Shown here: positions 11,644 to 12,564 of the stretch, one piece after another | How the letters are laid out: each line of letters opens with the position of its first letter | Position numbering within the stretch: position 1 is the stretch's first letter | Source of the DNA: Smithellaceae bacterium | GTDB taxonomy: Bacteria; Desulfobacterota; Syntrophia; Syntrophales; Smithellaceae | NCBI GenBank assembly: GCA_028701435.1 | Contig: JAQVQT010000019.1 | Coordinates: forward strand, 1 to 12,564 | Reading direction: 5' to 3' | DNA length: 12,564 nucleotides | The notes under the pieces: model-generated | Seen by the model: the letters and a program-made list of their open reading frames with translations, nothing else | What the model was told of the DNA's origin: nothing | The model's database searches: none | Translations under genes and position numbers: made by a program

Positions 11644-12564
11644 ATGTTTCCGTATCTGGTCAAGAGAGTCCTTTTTATGATTCCGCTTTTGCTGGGCATC
11701 ACGATCATTTGCTTTTTTGTGATGCACCTGGCACCCGGTTCGCCCACGGATCTGCAGACACAGATGAACCCGAAAGCGTCGGCGGAAATGCGTCAGCGCC
11801 TGATGAGTCTGTACGAACTGGATAAGCCCGTTTATGTTCAATACGCGTCCTGGCTTGCGAAGCTTGCCCGCGGCGATCTGGGAACGTCCTTTTCATCCGA
11901 CCACCGTCCGGTGGCCGACAAGATTCTGGAGCGCCTGCCGATTACGATCGCCATTAATCTGCTGTCGCTGATCATTATTATTGTGGTGGCCGTGCCGATC
12001 GGCGTTCTGTCTGCGGTCCATCAGGATTCGCTTTTTGATAAAGTGATGTCGGTGTTCGTTTTTATCGGATTTGCTGTGCCGACCTTCTGGCTGGCCCTGC
12101 TCCTGATGATTTTTTTCGGCATCCATCTGGGCTGGATGCCGATTTCCGGCCTGCGGTCCCTCAATTATGAATACCTGAGCGCCTGGGGACAACTGGTCGA
12201 TCTGGCGGCGCATCTTGTTTTGCCGGTGTTTATTTCGGCGTTCGGCGGTTTGGCGGGGCTCTCCCGCTACATGCGGGCCAATATGCTGGAAGTGATCCGG
12301 CAGGATTACATTTTGACGGCGCGCGCCAAGGGATTGAGCGAGAGGCAGGTCATTTACAAGCATGCCCTGCGCAACGCGCTCCTGCCGGCGATCACCATTC
12401 TGGGCTTGTCGATCCCGGGGCTCATCGGCGGCAGCGTCATCTTTGAAACGATTTTCGCGATTCCGGGCATGGGGCAGTTGTTTTACATGTCGGTGATGGC
12501 GCGCGATTATCCGACCGTGATGGGGATTTTGCTGATCGGCGCGGTTTTGACGCTGGTGGGGAAT
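11644..12564 (+). CDS. DppB/OppB-type ABC transporter permease, C-terminus cut by window edge
   Basis: The first 307 codons are present without a stop. The N-terminus MFPYLVKRVLFMIPLLLGIT and the periplasmic stretch APGSPTD...RGDLGTSF are hallmarks of the peptide/nickel/oligopeptide permease subunit B family. Hydrophobic segments fall at about residues 9-29, 100-124, 135-159, 187-207, 245-270 and 291-307. The cytoplasmic EAA loop that docks the ATPase is DYILTARAKGLSERQ with KHALRNALLP (221-248). FETIFAIPGMGQLFYMSVMARDYP follows, as in DppB. Family members are about 306-340 residues, so little is missing. GAGGAAAAGGG precedes the ATG at 11644. Subunit C, the ATPases and the binding protein would be expected beyond the right edge. 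The substrate is not readable; the upstream isomerase-like gene argues against a purely dipeptide role but does not prove it. Confidence 0.93.
   Translation, partial: MFPYLVKRVLFMIPLLLGITIICFFVMHLAPGSPTDLQTQMNPKASAEMRQRLMSLYELDKPVYVQYASWLAKLARGDLGTSFSSDHRPVADKILERLPITIAINLLSLIIIIVVAVPIGVLSAVHQDSLFDKVMSVFVFIGFAVPTFWLALLLMIFFGIHLGWMPISGLRSLNYEYLSAWGQLVDLAAHLVLPVFISAFGGLAGLSRYMRANMLEVIRQDYILTARAKGLSERQVIYKHALRNALLPAITILGLSIPGLIGGSVIFETIFAIPGMGQLFYMSVMARDYPTVMGILLIGAVLTLVGN

Overview
The window reads like chromosomal DNA of a Gram-negative, moderately GC-rich bacterium, most likely a Deltaproteobacterium/Desulfobacterota of the Syntrophus-Smithella type. This placement is inferred from protein content, not from a marker gene. 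The supporting signs are an LPS heptose nucleotidyltransferase (Gram-negative), a classical DksA, a CoA-transferase fused to a GNAT domain, small free-standing signalling domains, and strong AGGAGG ribosome sites. I see no phage, transposase, CRISPR array, tRNA or rRNA.

Left part (1-3586). A membrane-anchored beta-propeller protein (strictosidine synthase/SMP-30 type) runs off the left edge on the minus strand. Upstream of it is a 633-residue acetyl-CoA hydrolase/transferase-GNAT fusion with a near-consensus promoter that carries an operator-like dyad over the -35 box. On the plus strand a 125-residue stand-alone cyclic-nucleotide-binding protein follows and converges on fmt.

Middle part (3608-8663). 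fmt and priA lie on the minus strand, genes that in many bacteria form a priA-def-fmt block. Here def is not between them. In its place, on the opposite strand, is a self-contained unit: a good sigma-70 promoter, two paralogous 152-residue all-helical proteins (probably RsbRD_N-like) and an intrinsic terminator. Upstream of priA is dksA, separated from it by a symmetrical terminator.

Right-middle part (8797-10843). rsfS, comF and an rfaE2-type heptose-1-phosphate adenylyltransferase form a tight minus-strand operon. rsfS, comF and dksA all appear to start with TTG, each positioned by a good Shine-Dalgarno sequence. Upstream of rsfS is a 426-base gene-free stretch with a candidate promoter, a degenerate heptamer array, a set of crossing inverted repeats with pseudoknot topology, and a second nested-stem region.

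Right edge (10844-12564). A TIM-barrel sugar phosphate isomerase/epimerase-like gene is followed after 11 bases by the first permease gene of a DppB/OppB-type ABC transporter, which is cut by the window end.

The strongest candidates for something undescribed are the two-gene helical-protein unit at 4642-5761 and the structured DNA/RNA upstream of rsfS. Neither is proven to be a new system.
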